This document shows positions 1 through 9,477 of a stretch of 64,000 bases of DNA, piece after piece. The DNA is taken from NCBI GenBank assembly GCA_020848035.1, contig JADLAX010000003.1:62001-126000 (forward strand), in the 5' to 3' direction. The notes beneath the pieces were generated by a model that was not told the origin of the DNA, ran no database searches, and saw only the letters and a list, made by a program, of their open reading frames with translations. The position numbers were made by a program, and so were the translations under genes. Position 1 is the first letter of the stretch. Every line of letters starts with the position of its first letter. The stretch comes from Anaerolineae bacterium (GTDB lineage Bacteria > Chloroflexota > Anaerolineae > Promineifilales > Promineifilaceae).

Positions 1-468
1 CTTATTTTCATTCTGGGCGCGCCATTCATGGTATTCTGGCACATCTTCGCCCACGGACCAAAAGAAGAAGTAAGCGCCCATCGGCCCCATAAATTTGAAC
101 TGCTTGCAAAACTGCTTCTCGCGTTTGGCATACGGCTGACCGTCCAGGGTGCGCAGGTAGTTGTGGAAGGAACCATGCTCAGCGATCAGCTCCTGGCAAA
201 TGCGGGCGTTGCTGATGGTGGCTTCGATTTTACGGCCGTTCCGCACAATGCCCTTGTCTTCTACCAATCGCTCCACGTCAACCGGCGTGAACGCGGCCAC
301 CCGGTCCACGTCAAAGTCGGCAAACGCCCGCTGGAAACCGGGCCACTTTTGGCGAATCACCTGCCAGCTAAAGCCAGCCTGGAACACCGCCTGGGTAATC
401 TTCTCCAAATAGCCAGCATCATTTTCCGGCACAACACGGGGTGGAATTTCATACGGCGGTTCAGACAC
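1..468 (-). CDS. tag: DNA-3-methyladenine glycosylase I family protein (runs to window edge)
   Basis: Base-excision repair glycosylase of the Tag family, expected to remove 3-methyladenine from alkylated DNA. The reading frame is open for 156 codons to base 1, so the C-terminus may lie outside the window. The translation carries the family core: FQAGFSWQVI near residue 30, the aromatic run RAFADFD, then DKGIVRNGRKIEATI and NARICQEL near residues 80-100, and a GPMGAYFFFWSVG segment near 130. The GTG start at 468 follows AAAGGAGAAACTC, a good ribosome binding site. The classical N-terminal zinc-binding Cys/His segment of Tag is absent; the protein begins directly with an acidic/proline-rich lead, so this is a divergent or zinc-less member. 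It is divergent from rsfS. Confidence 0.8.
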   Translation of the reverse strand, partial: MSEPPYEIPPRVVPENDAGYLEKITQAVFQAGFSWQVIRQKWPGFQRAFADFDVDRVAAFTPVDVERLVEDKGIVRNGRKIEATISNARICQELIAEHGSFHNYLRTLDGQPYAKREKQFCKQFKFMGPMGAYFFFWSVGEDVPEYHEWRAQNENK

Positions 469-601
469 GAGTTTCTCCTTTCTTGTAGCCGCGGATTCTT
501 TCCGCGCCGAGGGAGCGCAGTAAGAAACTGCGACTACGATCAAACCAATTAGAACATTCGCTCTAATTGTAAGGCGCACCGCAGTAAGTTGCAACCGCAG
601 C

Positions 602-631
602 TTGTCAGCGGTTCAGGCTCCATGCTACAAT
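602..631 (+). promoter_or_regulatory. Sigma70-type promoter of rsfS
   Basis: TTGTCA at 602-607 and TACAAT at 626-631 are separated by 18 bases. Transcription would start near 638, which excludes the upstream ATG at 622 as start codon and forces the rsfS start downstream, next to the GAGGAGGTG at 646-654. Confidence 0.6.
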
Positions 632-660
632 CGCCCCACTTCACAGAGGAGGTGAAAAAC

Positions 661-1008
661 CTGGAAAGTTTAGAGTTAGCGCATTTGTTGGTAGAGACCA
701 TCTTAGATAAAAAAGGCAGCGACATCACGCTGCTTGATTTGCGGGAGCAGGCAGTTTTTGCCGACTACTTCCTCATCTGCAATGGTGAAAATGAACGCCA
801 GCTGCGCGCCATGGCCAACGGCATCGCCCAGGACGCCAAAGAGAAAGCCAGAGCGCTGGCCAAAAGTGTGGAAGGATCACCTGAATCGGGCTGGGTATTG
901 GTGGACTTTGGCGATTTGCTGGTACACGTGTTTTCGCCAGAAACACGAGACTACTACGATCTGGAAGGGCTGTGGGACAGCGCCCACATCGTTATGCGAA
1001 TGGCGTGA
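661..1008 (+). CDS. rsfS: Ribosome silencing factor RsfS (YbeB/iojap family)
   Basis: RsfS binds ribosomal protein L14 and blocks joining of the 30S and 50S subunits when translation should be low. The protein has the family order: an N-terminal ILDKKGSDITLLDLRE segment, FADYFLICNGENERQLRA, the GSPESGWVLVDFGDLLVHVF segment and a DYYDLEGLW end. Length from base 661 is 115 residues, normal for the family. The start is proposed as CTG at 661 because AGGAGGTGA at 648-656 is a near-perfect Shine-Dalgarno sequence 4-6 bases upstream and the promoter lies at 602-631; a longer frame opening further upstream would start before the transcript. A GTG at 652 abutting the SD is less likely. Monocistronic, closed by a strong terminator. 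Confidence 0.9.
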   Translation: MESLELAHLLVETILDKKGSDITLLDLREQAVFADYFLICNGENERQLRAMANGIAQDAKEKARALAKSVEGSPESGWVLVDFGDLLVHVFSPETRDYYDLEGLWDSAHIVMRMA

Positions 1009-1010
1009 TC

Positions 1011-1051
1011 AAAAAAGCCTGGCTTCCGGTACCGGAAGCCAGGCTTTTTTT
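1011..1051. terminator. Bidirectional terminator between rsfS and ndk
   Basis: A perfect inverted repeat, AGCCTGGCTTCCGG with its complement around a GTAC centre, is flanked by A-runs on the left and T-runs on the right. It therefore ends both convergent genes. Confidence 0.92.
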
Positions 1052-1053
1052 AA

Positions 1054-1503
1054 TTACTCGCGAATCCAGCTCTCTGTGGCGCGGGTCCAGGTGACCAATT
1101 CTTCGGGTGTGAAGAAGAGGTTGGCTTCTTTGACGCCGTTTTCCGGGCTGTCGGAGCCGTGCACCAGGTTACGGCCGATTTCCATGCCAAAGTCGCCGCG
1201 AATGCTGCCAGGGGTGGCTTCGGCTGGCTTGGTGGCGCCAATGGTAAACCGGGCAGCGGCGATGGCGTCTTTGCCTTCCCACACCATAGCCAGCACCGGC
1301 CCAGACGTGATGTAAGAGACGAGATCGTTGAAGAACGGCCGTTCCTTATGCACCGCGTAATGTTGGTTCGCCAGTTCCTGGCTCATCTGGATAAATTTCA
1401 TCCCCAACAGTTTCAGCCCACGCCGCTCAAAGCGGGCCACAATCTCCCCCATCAGACCGCGCTGCACGCCGTCTGGTTTTACCAAAATCAGTGTACGTTC
1501 CAT
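1054..1503 (-). CDS. ndk: Nucleoside diphosphate kinase
   Basis: Transfers the gamma phosphate of ATP to nucleoside diphosphates through a phosphohistidine. The 149-residue protein starts [16 protein letters not shown], the typical N-terminus, and carries the active-site segment [12 protein letters not shown] with catalytic His115. The frame stays open upstream to 1599, but residues before MERTL do not belong to the family; ATG at 1503 is preceded by GGAG ten bases away. Convergent with rsfS, sharing its terminator. Nothing unusual. Confidence 0.96.
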   Translation of the reverse strand: MERTLILVKPDGVQRGLMGEIVARFERRGLKLLGMKFIQMSQELANQHYAVHKERPFFNDLVSYITSGPVLAMVWEGKDAIAAARFTIGATKPAEATPGSIRGDFGMEIGRNLVHGSDSPENGVKEANLFFTPEELVTWTRATESWIRE

Positions 1504-1621
1504 AAAATATTGCTCCATTCTTTGAGTTTTGTAAGCGCCCAGCCCTATCGAGGTAAAAGGCAGCGCCTGGGGCGCGCAGCACCCTCGTGCGGATGCCAAC
1601 TGAACGATTACTTGATTTTTG

Positions 1622-1660
1622 ACATAAAAAGAGGCAGCTGGGATTGCTCCGCTGCCTCTT
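1622..1660 (-). terminator. Terminator of the giant TPR gene
   Basis: A ten-base stem AAGAGGCAGC/GCTGCCTCTT (1629-1638 with 1651-1660) is followed on the minus strand by a T-run. It lies about 85 bases after the stop codon of the TPR gene. Confidence 0.75.
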
Positions 1661-1744
1661 CAAATTGTAACTTTCGTCAGGATGGTGTGCTTATCCCAAC
1701 TGAACTTGTTTAATTGTCACCCAAATGCGCTGAACTCGCAAACG

Positions 1745-4700
1745 CTACATCTGGTCCAGCGCGGTGCGGTAAGACGCCAGCGCTTTTTGCAGCTGGCCGT
1801 TGCGCATGTAGGCATCACCCAGCACCTGCGACAACGCCGGGGTGCGTGGGTGCGCGTCGGTCGCCTGCTCTAGCTCAGCGATGATCGTCATCATACCCGT
1901 ACCTTCGGCGACGAGCTCTTTGAATTGGGTCAGGGCTTCGGCCAGACGGCCGTCATGCAAAGCGGCACGGGCCACAATGAGGCGGGCTTCGTCCACGCTG
2001 TACGCCCCAGTCGAAGGCTCCAGCACCGGCTCAAATAGATCATCGTCCAGCAGTTCGGGCGCGGGCGGCGGCGCAGGTGAGCGCAGCGGACCGGTGTCGG
2101 GTAGTTCGATCTCTTCTACCGGACCCACCAGGGTGGCCTCTTCTTCGGCCGCCAGCCAGGTTTCCATGTCCACATCGGGCAGGGCACGCAGCCAACCCGT
2201 CTCACTGATGATCGATTCATCAGTGCGCCGGTCGAGCCAGTCGGGCAGCTCGGCATCAATGTCATCGTCGCCAGGGCCGGGTTCGGTGGGTAGGTGGATG
2301 GGTACGGCCGTTTCCGTCGTCATCTCCTCCTGGGCCGGGTCATCTTCATCGGTCAGCGTCGCAAAATCTTGGGCCATCCAGTCCGGCATCTCCGGCTCGG
2401 CGTCCACATCTTGCACGGTGGGCAGCTCATCCAGCGCCGCCCCCTGGCGCGCCGCCAGCTGCTCCAGCCAGACCATCGACGCCTCATCATCTTCAGGCAT
2501 TTCGGAAATGATGTCCGGCTCGATAGGCAGCAGTTCGTCCGGCTCCGGCTCAGCCCACTCAGGTTCCGGCTCCGGCGCGGTTGTCCTGGCCGGGGCATGA
2601 TCGGTGACAAACATGGCGTCTTCGCTGGGCTTGATGGGCGGCGGTTCCATCTCAATGTCCATGTCGCCGCCATCATTCAGCAGCTGCTCTAACCACGCTT
2701 CGGGATCGTCCATCATATCGGCCAGACCAAACTGGTCTGATTCAGCCTCGGCGATGCTGCCCAGCTCTTCGTCCTCTTCGTCTTCGTCCCATTCATCGGC
2801 CAGTTCCGGCGTTACCAACAGCTCCGGTTCGGCTTCGGCTTCGGCTTCGGGTTCAGGTTCAACCACGGCGGCCCTGGCATCTCCGGTGACAAACATGGCG
2901 TCTTCGCTGGGTTTGATGGGCGGCGGCTCCATGTCGATGTCCAGCGTCATGTCGCCGCTGAGCATTTGCTCCAGCCACGCTTCGGGATCATCACCCATGT
3001 CAAAGTCCAGGCCAGCGTCCGCATCAAGCTCAGCAGAATCGGCCGTTTCAGCCTCGATAAGCAGCAGATCATCGAGGCCACTTTCGGCGTCAAGCGCGGT
3101 GGCATCGTCCAGCTCTTCCTCATCAACCATCTGGTAAATCCAGCCCACGGCCGCACCCGGATCTTCGGGAATATCATCCAGGTCCACGTCATCCAGCAGC
3201 GAGTCGAGCTGCTCGTCTGAGAATGCCTCAGTCGGCTCGTCTGGCAGCTCTAGTTCGGCCGTTTCGGCCACCAGCGCGGCATCGTCGGTGACAAACATGG
3301 CATCGTCGCTGGGTTTGATGGGCGGCGGTTCCATTTCAATGTCCATGTCGCCGTCGTCGCTGAGCAGCTGCTCCAGCCACGCTTCGGGATCATCAGCCAT
3401 TGCCTGAAGATCAACGTCTCCGGCAGCATCATCCAGCAGAAGGTCTGGTTCTTCATCGTCGTCGAACGCCTCGGCGTCCCACGTCTCCACCGCCGGTTCA
3501 GGGGTTACGGCCGTTGCCCACACCTCAGGTTCAGCTTCCGCCTCTTCAATCCAGTCGAGGGCGGCATTAAGCTCTTCAGTGGAGAGCGCGAGTGGGAAGA
3601 CGGCCGTTTCCGGCACCGCCACACCCTCTTGCCGCACCTGCTGCTCCAGGCGGTCCAGGGCCACCGCCAGCTCATCCTCTTCCGGCTCCACGATGATCGT
3701 TTCCGGTTCCTCGTCCACGTCGGGCCATGCGTCAAATAATTCGGGCTCCGGTTCGGGAACGGCCGTTGCCGCCGGCAAATTCACGCGTGTTGGCGGCGCT
3801 TCGTCTGGTACGAACAGCTCAGGTTCGTCATCCAGCTCATCGAGCCAGGCCATCGCTTCTTCCAGGTCGGCCTCAGCCTGGGTCAGACCACCAGTTTCCT
3901 TCAGCGCATCGGTCACACCGATAATCACCAGCTCTTCGTCGGGCATTCCAGGCTCGTCGGCTGCCTCGTCTTCAGCGGCCAGGTCCATCTCAGCTTCGGC
4001 AGTGAAGGCCAACTCCGCCGCTTCTTCTGGCATGTCGAGTTCTTCCAGTTCTGGCCATTCTTCGGCTTCGTCGGCTAATTCAGCGTCAGCAGCAGCGGTC
4101 TCGGGCCAGGTGAACTCATCGGCTTCTTCATCTGGTTCAGCCAGGACGGTATCGAGCCAGCTGAGTTCTTCGTCGTCGGGAACGGCCGTTTCAGCCACTG
4201 CCAACTCCTGTTCTGCCACCACCGGTTCACCAAAATCAGCGGCAAACAGGGCGTCGTCGGGCTGCTCATCTTCTGGCCATAAATCTTCCAGGTCTAACCC
4301 GGTAGCGGGCTCTTCCGGCCATGCTTCATCCGTCCAGGCCATCTCCGGCTCACGGGTCAGGCTGTCCATACCCACCGGTTCTTCTGGTTCGGCAACGACC
4401 GTTTCGGACTGTTCCAGCATGTCGGTGGCCAATTCGTCTAGCCAGGAAACCTCACCCGCGTCGCCAAAGAGGTCATCAAGGTTTTCCAGGTCAGCCAGAT
4501 CGTCAGGCTCCGTTTCGGCCATCGCCTGCGTTTGGGGCAGGTCCAGGCTGGTCTCTGCCTCGTCCAGCAGCTCGGCCGCCAGGGCATCGGCTTCGGTCTC
4601 GGCCAGCCAATCATCCAGGTCATCATCGGCGTCAATATCGCCGCCGGTCAGTTCGGCCAGCCAATCCGTGTCTCGGGACATGGGTGCGGTGGCGGCCATG

Positions 4701-7700
4701 AGCTGGTCGGCACTGTCCAGCTCCTCATCGAGCATCGTTTCGGCCACGCTGGGCAGTTCGCCCACCGGATCTTCCTGCTGCGCGGCCAGCTCTTCCAACC
4801 AGGCCATCGGATCATCCCAATCTTCCGGCGTGCTGTCTGGTTCCACCACCACATCACGTTGTTCCGCTTTGGGCACTTTGGGTTGTTCCGGCTGCACTGC
4901 TTCTGGCTCGTCGGGCAAGGTCAGCCAATCCAGGCCGGTCTCTTCGGCCATGTTAAAATCGTCATCATCAGCTTCCTGCAAAGCGCCGGTGTCGGCTTCC
5001 AGCTGGGCCAACCAGGTTGTGTCCTCGGCAGACACGGGCAGATCGCTGTCTTCGTCTTCATCTTCTGGCTCCACCTCAATTCCGGAGAGGATTTGGGTGA
5101 GGGAAGGTTCAACTGGCTCAATGTCAAAATCGCCTAAATTAAATTCAGAGGCAATGGCATCTTCTTCGTAATCAATGCCCGCCAGCAGTTCGGTGAGGCC
5201 CATTTCATCGGCCGATGCGGTGTCAAAGTCGGACGGGATGTCGGACGGTTCGGCTTCGGCCGTATCGTCTTCATCCCATAAACTGGCCAGCATACCGGTG
5301 AGGCCCATGCTTTTTTCGGCCGTTGGCGCTTCTTCTGGTTCTTCGGCTTCGGTGATGTCGACCAGGTCGGCCAGCCAATCGTCGTCGGAATCGGCCGTAT
5401 CAAACGCATCATCGGCTTCACCCTCGTCGTCCATGCCCGCCAGCAGCCCGGTGAGGCTGAAGTCTTCACCACCCAGGTCGGTTAGACCCAGGGTATCGCC
5501 AAAATCGGCCTCCCCCTCGTCGTCCTCAATCTCGTCCAAAAAGCCAGACATAAAATCGTCGTCCGTGCGGGCAGGTTCCGGCTCAGTCAGGGTGAGGTTA
5601 GAGAGCAAACCCGTCAGGCCAATTTCTTCTGGTTCTTCATCAGCGGGGGCGGGAACGGCCGTTTCTTCCGCCACAATTTCGTCCAGCCAATCATCAACCA
5701 AGCCTTCTGGCTCGTCGCCCCAATCGGTCAGCAGCAAATCCATCTGATCCATCGGCAAGGCGTCGTCGGCATCGGCGTCGCCCATCTCAGCCGCAGGCGA
5801 CACATCGATCTGCGACAGCAGCCCGGTCAGTCCCGGCCCATCGTCAGGCAGGTCCTGGTCTAACGCCTGATCATCCTCTTCCAAATCAGCCAAATTCACC
5901 GGCTCTTGCAGCCAGTCGGGAATATCGGCCGAGGCCGAGTCCCACTCATCAATGACTTCCAACCCAGGCGCAGCGGCGGCGGTGTTGAGCCAGCTGGGCA
6001 TCCCTTCGGTTTCGATGGGCGGCTCGGACAGCGGCGCTGAATCCGCCTTGTCCGATGTTAATTCATCCAGCCAGTTCAAGACATCTGCCGTCGGATCTTC
6101 TTCCGGCGCGGCTTCCATTTTCGGTTTTTCCGATTTTGGTGGCTGTTGGGGATCGTTTTCACTACTCACGGCGGCCTCCGATTCCTCTGACAGGTCATCT
6201 TCGCTATCAAGCCAATCTGGAATATTGGCAAAATCATCGTCATCTAATTCTGGAATGTCCAGATTTGGATAAATATCTTCAATCGCTTCGCTTTGCAAGA
6301 TGGCATCCAGATCGGCCTCGGCCGATTCGAGCCAATCATCCGAGTCACTCAGGGCGGCCAGCTCACTTGTGGTGGCGTCCAGCTCCAGACCGGCAAACGA
6401 GCTTTCCGGCTCGTCTGGTTCAATGGTTTCATCAATGGCGCCGCCGGTGAGGGCAGCCAACCAATCATCGGCCCCACCCAAAGCATCGGTGTCACTCACT
6501 TCCAGGGGAAAGTCAGGCACGACCAGTTCTGCTTCATCCAGTACGGCCGTTGGCCCAAATTCCGGTTCTTCCGGGGCTGCGTCCTCAGAAATCGGCAGCT
6601 CCACCTCGTCCAGAAAGGACAGATCGTCTTCTAACGGCGCTTCTTGGGCGGGTTCGCTGGCAAACTCATCAACCAGCGCTTCCGGCTCGATGGCGTCTTC
6701 CTCATCTTCATCGTCCATCATCCAGTCCAGCGCATCTTCAGGACTCAGCTGCACCGCTTCCAGCTCATCGTCGGGAATTTCAGAAAGCCAGAGCGGCGTG
6801 TTGGATTCTTTCACGATGTGGGGTTCGCTGTCAGCCCAATTCATCAGGCTGTCATCCATCAGGTTGGTGGCATCAATTTCAATGGCGGAATCGTCGCTGC
6901 CCAGCGAGTCTAGCCAGTTCGGCAGCCCTTCCGAATCAACCTGGGCCGGTTCAGCAGAAACGGCCGTATCCGCCCCAGCAGTTGGTTCATCGGTCGTACC
7001 AAACCAGTCTGAATCAACGGCCGTCAGATCGTCCGGCAGCTCATCAGTCATGCCTTCCAAATCTAGCGGCTGGAAGTCGGCTTCTTCTTCCGACTCACCG
7101 CGCAAATCGGCCAGCCAGTCGGCGTCTAGTTCGCTGGTCGAGAGTTTAAGCGACTCCTTAACTTTGCCCTGCGAGAACCAATCCGTCTCGCTGGGAACGT
7201 CGGCGGCAGCGGCCGTTTCTTCTGGCTCAGCTGCCTCGCTGTCGCCAATGTCGGCCAGCCAGTCGTAGCTGTGCATGCCACTTTCCGGCTCGATCACCAC
7301 CTCATCCAGGCCGGAATCACTGTCGCGCAAGTTGTCGAAGCTTACCTCGCCCACCCAATCGGCCGTTGGTTCGCCCCGTTTTTCGGGCATCACCGTGCCC
7401 GTGTGCAAAAACTCCAGCGAACTTTCTTTGGGCAGCGGGAATGCCCCTTCGGTGGCAAACGCACGGCCCACAATCGTCTCTTTATCCAGCGACTTTTCCG
7501 TCTTCCAGGTGAGACTATGCAGCCGGTGCAGGTATTTTTGCGCCTCGGGAATACGCCCCGTTTGCAGCCAGATTTCGGCCAAAATGGCGTTGGCCACAAT
7601 ACAGTTGGGCAGCGCGTCCAACACGTTCAGGCACACTTCCTCAGCATCAATTCGCTGATCATCGCGCCACAACGCTTCCGCCAGCAGCACTTGCAAATCC

Positions 7701-8191
7701 ATGCGCTCCGGCTCCTCGGCCAGAATGCGGCGCAGTTCCGTGATGGCCTGCTGGTACAGTTCGCCCTGCATGTACAGGCGCACCAGCGCCCCGCGCGTGA
7801 GGGGAATGATTCCCAGACGTTCGTCGGTTTGCGCGGCGTATAGCTGGCGCAGTTCGCCTTGAATGGCCACGTTGTAGGGTTGAATTTCGTAAGCTCGCTC
7901 CAGGTGCCAGAGCGCCTGGTCAAACTGACTTTCTTCTTTATAGATGATCGATAGGCCGACATGGCTGATAAAGTCGTTGGGATCGGCCCCTAAAATGCGC
8001 AGGAACAAATCGTTGGCTGCATCGTATTCCTGTTTTTCCAGCAAGGCCTTACCCATTACCCGGTAGGTGTCGATGTGGCGTGGGTAATGGTGCAAGACGT
8101 GCCGACAGTGCTCAATGGCTTCAACCAGGCGGTTGTCGTCGATGAGCTTGTCGATTTGCTCCACGTAGTCATGCAAAAGAATTGATGTCAC
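1745..8191 (-). CDS. Giant acidic TPR protein with repeated Trp-Leu motifs
   Basis: A 2,148-residue protein of unknown function. Residues 1-240 are tetratricopeptide-like helices (for example HYPRHIDTYRVMGKALLEK) and the last ~110 residues again form TPRs (LSQVLGDAYMRNGQLQKAL). Between them lie about 1,800 residues extremely rich in Asp, Glu, Ala and Pro, predicted disordered. This middle carries about 30 copies of a short motif of the form D/P-x-W-L-x-x-L/I (DWLADL, PDWLDS, SWLDEL, AWLEQL), several GLTGLLS-type motifs, and three near-identical ~38-residue units containing EPPPIKPSEDAMFVT. There is no signal peptide or membrane helix. Start is GTG at 8191 with weak GAGGCG upstream. The bait-like motif array suggests a cytoplasmic scaffold binding many copies of one partner; that is inference. 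Confidence 0.85.
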   Translation of the reverse strand: MTSILLHDYVEQIDKLIDDNRLVEAIEHCRHVLHHYPRHIDTYRVMGKALLEKQEYDAANDLFLRILGADPNDFISHVGLSIIYKEESQFDQALWHLERAYEIQPYNVAIQGELRQLYAAQTDERLGIIPLTRGALVRLYMQGELYQQAITELRRILAEEPERMDLQVLLAEALWRDDQRIDAEEVCLNVLDALPNCIVANAILAEIWLQTGRIPEAQKYLHRLHSLTWKTEKSLDKETIVGRAFATEGAFPLPKESSLEFLHTGTVMPEKRGEPTADWVGEVSFDNLRDSDSGLDEVVIEPESGMHSYDWLADIGDSEAAEPEETAAAADVPSETDWFSQGKVKESLKLSTSELDADWLADLRGESEEEADFQPLDLEGMTDELPDDLTAVDSDWFGTTDEPTAGADTAVSAEPAQVDSEGLPNWLDSLGSDDSAIEIDATNLMDDSLMNWADSEPHIVKESNTPLWLSEIPDDELEAVQLSPEDALDWMMDDEDEEDAIEPEALVDEFASEPAQEAPLEDDLSFLDEVELPISEDAAPEEPEFGPTAVLDEAELVVPDFPLEVSDTDALGGADDWLAALTGGAIDETIEPDEPESSFAGLELDATTSELAALSDSDDWLESAEADLDAILQSEAIEDIYPNLDIPELDDDDFANIPDWLDSEDDLSEESEAAVSSENDPQQPPKSEKPKMEAAPEEDPTADVLNWLDELTSDKADSAPLSEPPIETEGMPSWLNTAAAAPGLEVIDEWDSASADIPDWLQEPVNLADLEEDDQALDQDLPDDGPGLTGLLSQIDVSPAAEMGDADADDALPMDQMDLLLTDWGDEPEGLVDDWLDEIVAEETAVPAPADEEPEEIGLTGLLSNLTLTEPEPARTDDDFMSGFLDEIEDDEGEADFGDTLGLTDLGGEDFSLTGLLAGMDDEGEADDAFDTADSDDDWLADLVDITEAEEPEEAPTAEKSMGLTGMLASLWDEDDTAEAEPSDIPSDFDTASADEMGLTELLAGIDYEEDAIASEFNLGDFDIEPVEPSLTQILSGIEVEPEDEDEDSDLPVSAEDTTWLAQLEADTGALQEADDDDFNMAEETGLDWLTLPDEPEAVQPEQPKVPKAEQRDVVVEPDSTPEDWDDPMAWLEELAAQQEDPVGELPSVAETMLDEELDSADQLMAATAPMSRDTDWLAELTGGDIDADDDLDDWLAETEADALAAELLDEAETSLDLPQTQAMAETEPDDLADLENLDDLFGDAGEVSWLDELATDMLEQSETVVAEPEEPVGMDSLTREPEMAWTDEAWPEEPATGLDLEDLWPEDEQPDDALFAADFGEPVVAEQELAVAETAVPDDEELSWLDTVLAEPDEEADEFTWPETAAADAELADEAEEWPELEELDMPEEAAELAFTAEAEMDLAAEDEAADEPGMPDEELVIIGVTDALKETGGLTQAEADLEEAMAWLDELDDEPELFVPDEAPPTRVNLPAATAVPEPEPELFDAWPDVDEEPETIIVEPEEDELAVALDRLEQQVRQEGVAVPETAVFPLALSTEELNAALDWIEEAEAEPEVWATAVTPEPAVETWDAEAFDDDEEPDLLLDDAAGDVDLQAMADDPEAWLEQLLSDDGDMDIEMEPPPIKPSDDAMFVTDDAALVAETAELELPDEPTEAFSDEQLDSLLDDVDLDDIPEDPGAAVGWIYQMVDEEELDDATALDAESGLDDLLLIEAETADSAELDADAGLDFDMGDDPEAWLEQMLSGDMTLDIDMEPPPIKPSEDAMFVTGDARAAVVEPEPEAEAEAEPELLVTPELADEWDEDEEDEELGSIAEAESDQFGLADMMDDPEAWLEQLLNDGGDMDIEMEPPPIKPSEDAMFVTDHAPARTTAPEPEPEWAEPEPDELLPIEPDIISEMPEDDEASMVWLEQLAARQGAALDELPTVQDVDAEPEMPDWMAQDFATLTDEDDPAQEEMTTETAVPIHLPTEPGPGDDDIDAELPDWLDRRTDESIISETGWLRALPDVDMETWLAAEEEATLVGPVEEIELPDTGPLRSPAPPPAPELLDDDLFEPVLEPSTGAYSVDEARLIVARAALHDGRLAEALTQFKELVAEGTGMMTIIAELEQATDAHPRTPALSQVLGDAYMRNGQLQKALASYRTALDQM
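2603..3400 (-). repeat. Three ~115-bp direct repeats inside the TPR gene
   Basis: Copies at about 2603-2720, 2885-3000 and 3287-3400 are roughly 85-90% alike by eye. Each encodes DDPEAWLEQ-L, then D-I-x-M-EPPPIKPS-DAMFVT. They are spaced about 280 and 400 bases apart and keep the reading frame. Confidence 0.85.
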
Positions 8192-8368
8192 GATTTTCGC
8201 CTCTAAAAGTTTAACGAAGCGGGCTACTTCTGCTTCTTCCGGCTGAGTGGGAGAGTGCCTGGGTCAAGTGCCGCAGCTTGGGGTTCAGGAGGTTTGGGTA
8301 CGGCCGTATCCCACCAGTGAGATGTCTTGTTATTGTCAACCTAACATAAATATTATGCTGAGTTTCAC

Positions 8369-9406
8369 CTAATAAATCAAGTGATGACGTTTTAGTTGGC
8401 GCAAGAGCTGACTAATGTCCTGTTCTTCACGCGGCGAAGCGCCCAGCGGATCTTCGATTTTGTCTTGCCCCAGGAGGGCATAGAGGGTGTTGAGAATGCC
8501 ATAAGACAGCGCCTGGAGCTGGTAGCCGCCCTCCAACACAAAGAGAATACGGCCGTTTGTCAACTCATCCGCCAGCGCCACCAGTGCTTGCGACAACCGG
8601 GCATAACCGGTCAGGCTCAGCCCGGCCATGGCCAAGGGATCTTGCCAGTGGGCGTCGTACCCCACCGACACCAGCATCAGCTCGGGCTTAAACTGGCGGG
8701 CCATTGGTTCAATGAGTTCGCTGAGGATACGGCCGTAACCCACATCGCCCACGTTGGGCGTCAGCGGCACGTTGACGGTGTAGCCATGTCCGTAGCCGTG
8801 ACCCAACTCATGCACATCGCCAGTGCCGGGGTAAAACATGCGCGGCATAAAAAGATGGGTGGAAATAAACATCACCGACTCGTCGTCGTAAAAAATGTCC
8901 TGCGTACCGTTGCCGTGGTGCACATCAAAATCCAAAATGAGAATGCGCTTGACGCCGTGCACTGCCTGGGCCTGCCGCGCCGCTGCGGCAACGTTGTTAA
9001 ACAGACAAAAACCGCTGATACGGCCGTGTTCCGCATGGTGCCCTGGCGGCCGGACCAGGGCAAAACCGTTCTTTACCCGCCCGGTTAAGATCTGGTCCAC
9101 CAGGGCAATCGTCGAGCCAGCGGCCAACCGCGCCAGATCGTAGCTTTGCGCCGTGGCGTAGGTATCCCCGTGGTCCAGGATGCCGCCCCCCACCGCCGAC
9201 ACCTCGCGCACCCGTTCGATGAGCGGCGCGGCATGCACCCGGCGCAGCTGTTTTACCGTTGCCAGCACCGGTGCCAACAGGGGTACATCGGGCAAAACGC
9301 CCTCCTTTTCCAGGAAAGGGAGCAGGTGACCAATGCGCTTTTCATTTTCCGGGTGGCCAGGTTTGCTGTGGTGAATAGCGGGGACATACACTGCGGCAGT
9401 TGTCAT
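8369..9406 (-). CDS. Histone deacetylase-like (class II) zinc amidohydrolase
   Basis: A 345-residue member of the HDAC/acetoin-utilisation/acetylpolyamine amidohydrolase superfamily, which removes acyl groups from lysine or polyamines with a Zn ion. Diagnostic motifs are RPPGHHAE (His123-His124), GFCLFNN, DFDVHHGNGT (zinc ligands Asp161 and His163), ISTH, GYDAH (third ligand Asp251) and LEGGY with the transition-state Tyr. All catalytic residues are present, so it should be active. The substrate cannot be read from sequence; in bacteria lacking histones these enzymes usually act on small acetylated amines or acetyl-lysine proteins. It lies 177 bases from the TPR gene, in the same orientation; that gap contains one ACGGCCGT and no clear terminator. 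Confidence 0.9.
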   Translation of the reverse strand: MTTAAVYVPAIHHSKPGHPENEKRIGHLLPFLEKEGVLPDVPLLAPVLATVKQLRRVHAAPLIERVREVSAVGGGILDHGDTYATAQSYDLARLAAGSTIALVDQILTGRVKNGFALVRPPGHHAEHGRISGFCLFNNVAAAARQAQAVHGVKRILILDFDVHHGNGTQDIFYDDESVMFISTHLFMPRMFYPGTGDVHELGHGYGHGYTVNVPLTPNVGDVGYGRILSELIEPMARQFKPELMLVSVGYDAHWQDPLAMAGLSLTGYARLSQALVALADELTNGRILFVLEGGYQLQALSYGILNTLYALLGQDKIEDPLGASPREEQDISQLLRQLKRHHLIY

Positions 9407-9477
9407 TTCAGCTCCAGAGAGGATGGGTCAATTATTCGCAACTATTATACCCCGAACAGCACGTTTTGCGGGTAGAT

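Noticed and set aside
3579..5171. 530-codon Ser-rich plus-strand frame opposite the TPR gene
   Set aside because: Ser-rich text is the antisense of the Asp/Glu/Ala-rich coding frame; no start signal or family.
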